A stretch of 15,480 bases of DNA. Source: an uncultured Prevotella sp. GTDB lineage: Bacteria; Bacteroidota; Bacteroidia; Bacteroidales; Bacteroidaceae. Of this stretch, positions 6,916 to 13,673 are shown piece after piece. A program made the translations under genes and the position numbers. Position 1 is the first letter of the stretch. Every line of letters begins with the position of its first letter. The notes beneath the pieces are model-generated. The model was given only the letters and a program-made list of their open reading frames with translations. It searched no databases and was not told the DNA's origin. The stretch lies in the NCBI GenBank assembly GCA_937877595.1, contig CALFIY010000007.1:1-15480 (forward strand), written 5' to 3'.

Positions 6916-9900
6916 TTAGAAACCTAAGCGCAGTGTTGCGGTGAACTGCTTGGTGATAGGAGAAGCCACACCACCGGAATTGATAAACTCTGGGTCCTGG
7001 CCGTTAAGTTTCTTGTCGGCGTAGAGCAGGCAGAGGTTGGTGGCGGCAAGTTTGATTGAGGCACTGTTGAGCAGCCCTGTCTTTTGCATCAGTCCCTGTG
7101 GGAAAGCGTAGGTGAGTGCCAACTCTTTCAGACGCACGAAATCGCCCTTGGCAATGCGTGCCGTAGAATAGTTGTATACGTTGTAGGCTGTGCGCATGGT
7201 CGTTGAGCCGTAGCGGTCAACCTGGCTGAGCGAAGCAATGGTCGGTACGTTGGTGACATATTCGTCGCCAGCCTGCATCCAGCGGTTCTTGAATTCGCGC
7301 GGAAGTGCGGAGAGATCGCTGTAGCCCGACGAGAAGACGGGGTCGAGGCGTACGACGTTGCCACCGCTGTAGGTGATGAACACATCAAGGCTGAGACGTC
7401 CGAGTTTGTTGCTTGTGTAAGTGAAAGTATTGCTCAGCGAGCCGTACCATGTCGGATCGGTAGGTCCTTCGTAGACGAGGAAGTTCTCCAGGTTCTTTGT
7501 CTCCTGAATGTTAACGTCGCCGATTGTCGGCACGCCGTTTTCGTTGATCACCATAGGCAATCCCTCATTGTTCAGACCTGCAAACTGGTAACTCCAGATG
7601 GTGCGTACGGGATATCCCTCGAGCGTCGGTATCATGTAGGGGTTGTTGGAGTGCTGGCCTACAACGAGATAGTATGCGTTGCAGGAGTTCTCCAGATTGG
7701 TAACCTCGTTCTTGGCGAGCGAATAGATGAGGTCGGTAGTCCACTTGAACTTGCGGCTGGCAATATTCACTGTCGAGATACCGAGTTCCACGCCGTGCGA
7801 TTTCATGTCGGCGAGGTTGGCATATTTCTCTGTCTGTCCGCCGGAGCCCTGAGTGTAGACAAGACCGATAAGGTCGTAGTTGTTACGCCAGTAGGTGTCG
7901 AAGGTAAGGGCAATGCGGTCGTTGAGGAATGCCATGTCGAAACCAATGTTCCATTCGTGCTTTTTCTCGAAGGTAAGTTCGGTGTTGGCAAGTTGGTCGA
8001 TGTATATTTCCGACTCAGCAGCCGATGTGAAGGGACGCCATGTGTTTCTGGTCATGTAGATGACCGAGGCATTGTTGACCCACGATGGGCCGGCGTCGGC
8101 AGTAAGCGAGTAACTGCCGCGCAGTTTCAACTGCGAGAGCCAACTCTGTGCAGACTTCATGAAAGGCTCGTTGATAATATCGTATGCAAGCGACACGTTC
8201 CAGGTGGGGAGCCAGCGGCTCGACTGAATCTTGCCGAAGCGGTTGGTACCTTCGTAGCGGAAAGTGCCGTTGACGGTGTAGCGCTTGTCATAACTGTATA
8301 CCAACTGGCCATAGTATGCCAGAGTGTTGGTGCGTGTGTAGTACTCGCTGAAATAGTCGGTGTTCTCTTCGTTGCGCTGCTTCAGCCAGAGGTATGGAGT
8401 GTAGACGATGCCACCCATTGAGTACTGGTATCCCCAGCCAGTCCACGACGTCGGCGTACGCTTCACGGAAGAATACTCCGTACCCACCATGGCATTCAGC
8501 GTGTGCTTTTCCTTGTAGACATCACGGTAGTCGGCCATGAAGCGGAACGTGTTGGAACGCATGTTGTCGTCGTTCTGGTATTTTATACCTCCCTGCGGAA
8601 GGATAGACTCAGGCAGGGCTGTCTCGTTGTCGGGGTCGGTGTAGAGCAAAGGGTTGTTGTCGCGGATGGTAGAGTTGTCGTCGGTAGCGTCGACACCAGC
8701 GCGATAGGCGTTGGCCTGGTTGGAGTTGTCCATCACGTTGTGCTGGCGGCGCGAATGGCTCATGCGCGTCGAAATCAGTCCGTTGAGCGTTACTGTCTTG
8801 ATTGGTTTGTATTCCAATTCGGCACGATACATCAGTTCGTTGACATCGTATTCCATGTAGTTGTTCTCCAACTCATTGAAAATGTTGAAGCCAGTATAGA
8901 AACGAGTGTAATTAATGTTCGGATCAAGGCAGCGACTTGTGTTCAAAGCGTAACTGAACGGGTTGATATCGAAGTCGCGGTTCACGGCGCCTGTTACCAC
9001 GTCGGTGGTCTGGTTGAGCGAGCCCGGGGCCTCTTGGTCGCGGTGGCTGCCCTGGGCGGCCAGTTTCACGGTGAGGTTCTTAAGTATGTCGTACGACACA
9101 TTTCCGTTGAATGTGTAGCGGTTTACCTTCGAGCGGTTGACATACTGGCCCGGGTCGTGCATCAGAGAGATAGAGAAATAACTCTGTGAGCGCTCCGTAC
9201 CGTTGGATATGCTTACAGAATGGTTCTGTGAGATTGCCGTGGAGAAGAGTTTGTCAAACCAGTCGGTGTTGCGGAACTCTGCTTCCTGCAGATACGCATT
9301 GCGGGCGGCCTGTGTGTTTTGCAGACCGTATGTTCCTGTTGCCGGATTGTAACTGCGCAACTGCTGGAACATGTATCCGTAGACACCGGTGTTTTTTGCG
9401 TTGACCAGGTTCTCAAGTTGCAGCCATCCCTTGTCCGACATCTCCTTGTAAACACCCATCATTTCCTGGGAATTCATTATGTTGTAGTCGGCATAGTCGG
9501 GTTTCATACGCGTAGTAAACTCGCCAGTGTAGTTAACAGTGGCGCGGCCCTTCGTTCCCTTCTTTGTGGTGATGACTATCACGCCTGCCATGGCGCGCGC
9601 GCCATATATAGATGTAGCGGAACCGTCTTTCAGGATTGTAAACGACTCGATATCGTCGCTGTTAAGTCCTGCCACGGCACTTGAAATCAGTGTTTTGGCA
9701 TCGCCGGAAGCCAGTTCGTCGGCGCTGACGTCCACGTTGTCTTCGTAGATCACGCCGTCGATAACCCAGAGGGGCTTGGAGTTACCATAGATACTCGTAG
9801 CACCGCGCACGCGTATCTTCGGTGCTGCACCGAAAGTGCCGCTGACGTTAGTAACCTGCACACCGGCAACGCGGCCTTCCAGCGAACGACTCACATCGGC

Positions 9901-10290
9901 CATACCGGAAAGTTTGGTCTTGTCGGCATCAATCTTTGACGACGCGCCGGTGAAGAGGCGCTTGTCTTGCTTCATCATACCAACGGCAACAACTTCGGTA
10001 AGAGTCGTTGCATCGGGCTGAAGAGTCACTTTCATGCCGTTCTTTGCGTTTACCGTTGCAGTAACCATGCCGACGTAACTTATTACAAGTTTTTTGCCGG
10101 ATGGCACATTGATGGTAAATTGTCCGTTGATGTCGGTTTTTGTACCCTGCTTGGTGCCCTGGATAAGTACAGTAGCGCCGATACAAGGCTCACCGTTGTC
10201 CTCGAATACGGTTCCTGTGATTTTGTTCTGCGCAAAAGTTCCTACGCAGAGAAATAGCGCGAACAAAAACAGCATTATTCTTCTTCTCAT
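6916..10290 (-). CDS. susC-like: SusC/RagA-family TonB-linked outer-membrane transporter
   Basis: A 1124-residue protein. Residues 1-20 are a signal peptide (MRRR, hydrophobic core, TFA|Q). Residues 22-92 form the carboxypeptidase-regulatory-like domain (ITGTVFEDNGEPCIGATV, then VISYVG). TLTEVVAVGM (96-105) is the TonB-box region. The plug, about 112-250, contains the SusC hallmarks LWVIDGVIYEDN (174-185) and ILKDGSATSIYGARAMAGVI (219-238). The rest is a 22-strand-type beta-barrel ending in the aromatic terminal strand FTATLRLGF. It imports the ligand delivered by the SusD lid, using TonB energy. It lacks the extra N-terminal STN domain of transducing SusC proteins, so it is not expected to signal to an anti-sigma factor. 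It is the first gene of the import operon, about 115 bases downstream of a predicted transcription start. Length is in the normal range and no frameshift is seen. Confidence 0.95.
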   Translation of the reverse strand: MRRRIMLFLFALFLCVGTFAQNKITGTVFEDNGEPCIGATVLIQGTKQGTKTDINGQFTINVPSGKKLVISYVGMVTATVNAKNGMKVTLQPDATTLTEVVAVGMMKQDKRLFTGASSKIDADKTKLSGMADVSRSLEGRVAGVQVTNVSGTFGAAPKIRVRGATSIYGNSKPLWVIDGVIYEDNVDVSADELASGDAKTLISSAVAGLNSDDIESFTILKDGSATSIYGARAMAGVIVITTKKGTKGRATVNYTGEFTTRMKPDYADYNIMNSQEMMGVYKEMSDKGWLQLENLVNAKNTGVYGYMFQQLRSYNPATGTYGLQNTQAARNAYLQEAEFRNTDWFDKLFSTAISQNHSVSISNGTERSQSYFSISLMHDPGQYVNRSKVNRYTFNGNVSYDILKNLTVKLAAQGSHRDQEAPGSLNQTTDVVTGAVNRDFDINPFSYALNTSRCLDPNINYTRFYTGFNIFNELENNYMEYDVNELMYRAELEYKPIKTVTLNGLISTRMSHSRRQHNVMDNSNQANAYRAGVDATDDNSTIRDNNPLLYTDPDNETALPESILPQGGIKYQNDDNMRSNTFRFMADYRDVYKEKHTLNAMVGTEYSSVKRTPTSWTGWGYQYSMGGIVYTPYLWLKQRNEENTDYFSEYYTRTNTLAYYGQLVYSYDKRYTVNGTFRYEGTNRFGKIQSSRWLPTWNVSLAYDIINEPFMKSAQSWLSQLKLRGSYSLTADAGPSWVNNASVIYMTRNTWRPFTSAAESEIYIDQLANTELTFEKKHEWNIGFDMAFLNDRIALTFDTYWRNNYDLIGLVYTQGSGGQTEKYANLADMKSHGVELGISTVNIASRKFKWTTDLIYSLAKNEVTNLENSCNAYYLVVGQHSNNPYMIPTLEGYPVRTIWSYQFAGLNNEGLPMVINENGVPTIGDVNIQETKNLENFLVYEGPTDPTWYGSLSNTFTYTSNKLGRLSLDVFITYSGGNVVRLDPVFSSGYSDLSALPREFKNRWMQAGDEYVTNVPTIASLSQVDRYGSTTMRTAYNVYNYSTARIAKGDFVRLKELALTYAFPQGLMQKTGLLNSASIKLAATNLCLLYADKKLNGQDPEFINSGGVASPITKQFTATLRLGF

Positions 10291-10410
10291 AGAAAAATCG
10301 CAAAAATTATTGTGTCAATTCTGTAGTTAAATTTCTTTTCCGGTTTGTTACGCTTTGCTCGCAATCGCTTGCTTTCTGTCGGATTTCAACCCATAATACG
10401 TAACGAACTG

Positions 10411-10442
10411 CAAAATTACGACTAATCGTTAAGTTGTGCAAA
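10411..10442 (-). promoter_or_regulatory. Bacteroidetes-type promoter for the import operon
   Basis: On the minus strand TTTG (10442-10439) is followed after exactly 20 bases by TAATTTTG (10418-10411). This matches the Bacteroidetes sigma-ABfr consensus of a -33 TTTG and a -7 TAnnTTTG at normal spacing. Transcription should start around 10405, leaving a leader of about 115 bases before the susC ATG. The spacer contains a small dyad ACGA-TTAG-TCGT (10429-10418) whose end abuts the -7 element. It could be an operator half-site pair, but it is only 4 bp per arm. Confidence 0.75.
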
Positions 10443-10566
10443 TAAAATTATTAAAATCAAGCAAAAAGTGTTGAATTTTTAACAGTTTGACATTATATCC
10501 TACACCAAATGTGGTATTTTGTTGTTTTTTTGCACTAATAGGCCAGAGGCTACACCTTAATTAATA

Positions 10567-10597
10567 ACACACGCGCGTGCGTGCGCGTGTGTGTGTG
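10567..10597. repeat. Alternating purine-pyrimidine tract and GC-rich inverted repeat
   Basis: Thirty-one consecutive bases alternate strictly between purine and pyrimidine (CA, CG and TG steps), a composition that favours left-handed Z-DNA under negative supercoiling. Inside it, ACACACGCGC (10567-10576) and GCGCGTGTGT (10583-10592) are perfect 10-bp inverted arms with a 6-base loop. The tract lies 15 bases past the phosphatase stop codon. In the transcribed direction the hairpin is followed by TATTAATTAA, which is AT-rich but not a true U-run. It could therefore be a weak intrinsic terminator of the upstream cluster, a supercoil-sensitive element, or both. Confidence 0.7.
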
Positions 10598-10611
10598 GGA
10601 AATAATATTTC

Positions 10612-11421
10612 TCACACCCTGATGCTGGCAAAGGTGCGGTCGTCGAAAGAATTATGGCCGCTTGCGAAAGCCTTTGTAGCCTTGAAAGAGGTGATGTTCA
10701 GCGGATCTGTCTGCCGCTGCTGCTCAAGCCATGCTTCGCACTGCGCTATTGTCGGCAGCAATACGGGATAGCCGTCTGTTGCCAGCACTATGCTGTGAGG
10801 CTGGAAGTCGAGCGTCATCACGCGCACGTGCTCCTCAGGAATGTGGAAGCCGTCAATCACGGCGTAACTAATGTTCTGCTCGGCCATACTTGCCACGATG
10901 TCGGGCACTATTGCTGTGCGCGCCATATCGTCGTGCAGCAGGCTCTCCACCGTAGCAGTGCCCTCGTCGAGCATGCGCCGTGCTATCCTTGCGCGCTTCT
11001 CGGCATTGCGTGCCTCGGCAGGCTTGGGGTTGTCGTAGAGCGTTCCGTCTATCAGGCATTGGCAGTCGCCCACGAGCCACACCTCACGTTGCAGTCTGCT
11101 GAAGACTGCTGCCGAACATGTCAGCCTGTCTTCCGGATGACTGGCGAAGTGGTCCATGCGCCTGCTGCTGTAATGGCGACGCACGGCGGCCGTCACCTGA
11201 CGGAGGAAACTGTGGCAGGTGATGTCCTTTGGCATGTGGCGTATGAAGCGCGCCACGATGCGTGTCGCCTCGTAGCCGTTGGAGTGGAAGAAAGAGTGGC
11301 GATAGTCGGTCTTCGACGTGGAGCCGTCGATGACAGCCACGAAGTCGTCAGTAACGACGAGGCCGTCTTCGTTGTTCCTTTTTGGGTCTTTGGCTATACT
11401 GGTCTGCTCGATGATTGTCAT
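10612..11421 (-). CDS. PP2C-like serine/threonine protein phosphatase
   Basis: A 269-residue protein without signal peptide or membrane segment, so cytoplasmic. The PPM/PP2C motif series is present in order: RNNED (residues 15-19), VAVIDGS (28-34) for the first metal-binding Asp, TCSAAVF and VGDC (117-120), VLATDGY (212-218), and DDRTFASI (260-267) for the last metal-binding Asp. PP2C enzymes are Mg/Mn-dependent phosphatases that remove phosphate from Ser/Thr. Here the usual DGHGG loop reads DGSTS, a divergent version, so substrate choice may differ. The ATG lies inside the end of ygiQ and the two genes overlap by 74 bases in different frames. The essential RNNED motif is encoded within the overlap and the next Met is at residue 63, so a later start would destroy the fold. 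No kinase partner is visible. The family is fairly sure; the target is unknown. Confidence 0.75.
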   Translation of the reverse strand: MTIIEQTSIAKDPKRNNEDGLVVTDDFVAVIDGSTSKTDYRHSFFHSNGYEATRIVARFIRHMPKDITCHSFLRQVTAAVRRHYSSRRMDHFASHPEDRLTCSAAVFSRLQREVWLVGDCQCLIDGTLYDNPKPAEARNAEKRARIARRMLDEGTATVESLLHDDMARTAIVPDIVASMAEQNISYAVIDGFHIPEEHVRVMTLDFQPHSIVLATDGYPVLLPTIAQCEAWLEQQRQTDPLNITSFKATKAFASGHNSFDDRTFASIRV

Positions 11422-13270
11422 GGTGTTGTGGCAGTAGTTCGCTTATCAGGTCTGCCCGTCCTATTCGTCGCAGACTCTGTTCTATGTTGCGCTGTTCTTC
11501 GGGCTTATACCAGAAGAAGTACTGGCGCTGTGCCAGTTTCTCCTTCTGGCTCCGCGCACTGTATACGGGCTTTAGCGTATATGGGTCGTAACCTGTGTAC
11601 CACGTCTCGGTGCTTATTGTCATCGGCGTGGGCGTGAAGTCCTGCACCTGCTCCAACTGGAAGTCCAGCCGCTTTGTCAGCACAGCCAGTTGTGCCATAT
11701 CGGCTTCCGTACAGCCTGGATGGCTTGAGATGAAGTAGGGAATAATCTGCTGGTTCATGCCATTCTCCTTGCAGATGCGGTCGAAGAGTCGCTTAAAATC
11801 GTAGAACTGACTAAAGGGCGGCTTTCTCATCAGTGCGAGCACACTTTCGCTGGTATGCTCCGGCGCTACTTTCAGTCGTCCGCTGACGTGGCGTGTTATC
11901 AGTTCGCGTGCGTATTCCATTGCAGCACGGTTGGCGGCTTCGTTCTTGCTCTGGTGCAGGATGAGATCGTAGCGCACGCCGCTGCCAATGAAACTCTTCT
12001 TTATCCCGGGAAGCGCGTCGACGGCGCGGTAGATTTCCAGAAGTCGGGAGTGGCTGGTGTCGAGATTGGGGCACACCTGCGGATGGATGCAACTCGGTCG
12101 CCGGCAGCGCTCACAGGCCTTTTTGTTCCTGCCGCCCATGCCGTACATGTTGGCCGAAGGGCCTCCCAGGTCGGAGAGATAGCCTTTGAAGTCGTCCATC
12201 CCTGCCACCTGTTGCACCTCGCGCAGTATGCTTTCCTTGGAGCGGCAGACCACAAACTTGCCCTGATGGGCGGAGATGGTGCAGAAGGCGCAGCCTCCGA
12301 AGCAGCCGCGATGGATGTTGACCGAATGTTTTATCATCTCGTATGCCGGGATGCGTTTCCCTTTGTATTTGGGATGTGGCATTCGTGTGTAGGGCAGGTC
12401 GAACGATGCGTCGAGTTCCTCTGTCGTCATTGGCGGATATGGCGGATTGACAACGGCGCAGGAGTTCGAGGGGTCATGTTTTGCGAGAGGTCTGAAGGGC
12501 TGTATCAGCCGCTGCGCGTGCATCATGTTCGACTGTTCTTCGATATGCCTGAAGTTTTCAGCCTGTGCCCGTTTGTCCTTCATACATTCCTCATGGCTGT
12601 TGAGCACGATGTCGCGGTCGGTGATGCCTCCCACGATGTTGTCCTCCGTAGCGAGATATACCACTTGAGGCAGGTCGTGCAGTTGTTGTATTGTCTCTCC
12701 GCTGTCCAGCCTGCGTGCTATCTCGGTCAGGGTTTTCTCTCCCATGCCGTACGATATGAGGTCGGCCGGAGCGTCGTAGAGCAGGCACGGGCGCAGCCGC
12801 TCCTGCCAGTAGTCGTAGTGGGAGAGGCGCCGCAGCGAGGCCTCTATTCCTCCCATCACTATCGGCACGTCGGGAAACAGTTGGCGCAGAATCCTGCTGT
12901 AGACTATCGTGGGATATTCAGGCCGCAGGTCGTGGCGGCCGTCAGGACTGTAGGCGTCTTCGCTGCGCAGGCGTCGGTTGGCGGTGTATTTGTTCACCAT
13001 GGAGTCCATGCAGCCTGGCGAAACGCCGAAGAAGAGTCGCGGCCGCCCCAGTTTGCGGAAGTCGCGCAGGTCTCCGTGCCAGTCGGGCTGCGGCACTATC
13101 GCCACGCGGTAGCCTGCGGCCTCCAGCGTGCGTCCTATCACGGCTGCTCCAAACGACGGGTGGTCTACATACGCATCGCCGCTGAACAGGATGACGTCCA
13201 CCTCTGTCCAGCCGCGAAGTTCTATCTCCTTCTTCGTTGTGGGAAGAAAGTCGGTAAGTCTGTATTCCAC
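11348..13270 (-). CDS. ygiQ: YgiQ-family radical SAM protein
   Basis: A 640-residue protein. The N-terminal third (DVILFSGDAYVDHPSFG at 25-41, then GVSPGCMDSMVNKYTANR at 82-99) is the family-specific region, with a cobalamin-binding-like fold. The radical SAM core carries C323-x3-C327-x2-C330 (HRGCFGGCAFC) for the 4Fe-4S cluster. A second cysteine group, C386, C389, C394 and C400 (CERCRRPSC, then VCPNL), is typical of YgiQ. The C-terminus is a basic tail rich in Arg and Lys encoded partly by the overlap with the phosphatase gene. The biochemical reaction of YgiQ is unknown. The start is GTG at 13270, giving V/M-EYRLTDFLPTTKKE, which fits the family N-terminus as I know it. The frame stays open further upstream, but no ATG appears there and extension would run into the preceding gene. 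It follows the 115-residue gene after 26 bases. Confidence 0.93.
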   Translation of the reverse strand: MEYRLTDFLPTTKKEIELRGWTEVDVILFSGDAYVDHPSFGAAVIGRTLEAAGYRVAIVPQPDWHGDLRDFRKLGRPRLFFGVSPGCMDSMVNKYTANRRLRSEDAYSPDGRHDLRPEYPTIVYSRILRQLFPDVPIVMGGIEASLRRLSHYDYWQERLRPCLLYDAPADLISYGMGEKTLTEIARRLDSGETIQQLHDLPQVVYLATEDNIVGGITDRDIVLNSHEECMKDKRAQAENFRHIEEQSNMMHAQRLIQPFRPLAKHDPSNSCAVVNPPYPPMTTEELDASFDLPYTRMPHPKYKGKRIPAYEMIKHSVNIHRGCFGGCAFCTISAHQGKFVVCRSKESILREVQQVAGMDDFKGYLSDLGGPSANMYGMGGRNKKACERCRRPSCIHPQVCPNLDTSHSRLLEIYRAVDALPGIKKSFIGSGVRYDLILHQSKNEAANRAAMEYARELITRHVSGRLKVAPEHTSESVLALMRKPPFSQFYDFKRLFDRICKENGMNQQIIPYFISSHPGCTEADMAQLAVLTKRLDFQLEQVQDFTPTPMTISTETWYTGYDPYTLKPVYSARSQKEKLAQRQYFFWYKPEEQRNIEQSLRRIGRADLISELLPQHHDNHRADQYSQRPKKEQRRRPRRY

Positions 13271-13296
13271 CTCTTTTCCTGTGGTGAAGTGAGTGC

Positions 13297-13644
13297 TTAG
13301 TTGAATGGCGTTCCCTGGAAGGCACGTGTCGTCATGCCGAGGTTGTCGTTGCCTCTGTTTTTCCAGTTGATGAAGAGCAGTACGAGTTGCTGCAGTCCGT
13401 AGGCTTTCATGTTCTGATGGTAAACCACGTCGAGGCAGAGGTCAAGAAGCCTTTTGTCCTTGCCGGCCTCCGACTCTAACAGTGAGCGGATGTTCAGTTT
13501 CAGTTTTTCCAGCACCTGCTCGTCAACGAAGCCGTTAGAGTCGATGAGGTCTCTTAAGAGTTGGTACTGTTCAATGGTTTCCAGATGTTGTTCTGTGATG
13601 TCGATACTTCTTGTACCGCTTGAATTGGTGAGGATTTTGTACAT
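13297..13644 (-). CDS. Small protein of unknown function (115 aa)
   Basis: I do not recognise a family. The predicted protein is mostly helical and cytoplasmic, with no signal peptide, no Cys pair and no catalytic motif. Heptad-like hydrophobic spacing is visible in TIEQYQLLRDLIDSNGF and in VLEKLKLNIRSLLE, and the C-terminal part has LLDLCLDVVYHQNMKAYG then LVLLFINWKN. It may act as a small protein-interaction module. It sits between the amidase-like gene (29-base gap) and ygiQ (26-base gap) in the same direction, so co-transcription is likely. The ATG at 13644 is the only reasonable start. Reality of the gene is supported by its tight fit between neighbours rather than by homology. Confidence 0.7.
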   Translation of the reverse strand: MYKILTNSSGTRSIDITEQHLETIEQYQLLRDLIDSNGFVDEQVLEKLKLNIRSLLESEAGKDKRLLDLCLDVVYHQNMKAYGLQQLVLLFINWKNRGNDNLGMTTRAFQGTPFN

Positions 13645-13673
13645 AGTAGTATTGTTTAAGTGTTAGTATGTTT

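Larger units (their letters stand above)
10291..10611. other. AT-rich intergenic region with susC leader and promoter
   Basis: These 321 bases contain no credible gene. From susC outward: a predicted 5' leader of about 115 bases (roughly 10291-10405), the promoter at 10411-10442, a further AT-rich stretch to about 10560, and the alternating purine-pyrimidine tract at 10567-10597. The leader holds only a weak GCAA-GCGA-TTGC mini-hairpin (minus strand, 10372-10361) and a 6-bp dyad GTTACG/CGTAAC (10347-10352 and 10399-10404) with a 46-base loop. Neither is strong enough to call a riboswitch. The stretch upstream of the promoter is the natural place for an activator site, but no clear repeat was found there. 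Confidence 0.7.

Noticed and set aside
7651..8421. 256-codon plus-strand frame inside susC
   Set aside because: It is antisense to the barrel region of susC; the composition reflects reverse-complemented codons and shows no motif.
1..10290. Classical polysaccharide utilisation locus
   Set aside because: SusC and SusD are present, but no glycoside hydrolase, polysaccharide lyase, sulfatase or SusE/F-like gene lies in the window; the neighbours are a metallohydrolase and a DUF4302 protein. Genes to the left of the window could change this.
10291..10405. Riboswitch or attenuator in the susC leader
   Set aside because: Only a 4-bp stem and a distant 6-bp dyad were found, with no recognisable aptamer core or terminator.
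11855..13300. 481-codon open frame on the plus strand opposite ygiQ
   Set aside because: It is the antisense shadow of a well-recognised gene; its translation is Cys/His/Val-rich with no domain pattern, and long antisense frames are common opposite GC-rich codons.
13271..13306. Upstream extension of ygiQ to an ATT codon
   Set aside because: The frame is open but ATT is a very rare start, the extension overlaps the preceding gene, and the GTG at 13270 gives the expected family N-terminus.
12942..13325. 127-codon minus-strand frame with an ATG upstream of ygiQ
   Set aside because: It overlaps the ygiQ N-terminus in another frame and gives an Arg/His-rich sequence without family resemblance; the ygiQ frame carries the conserved residues.
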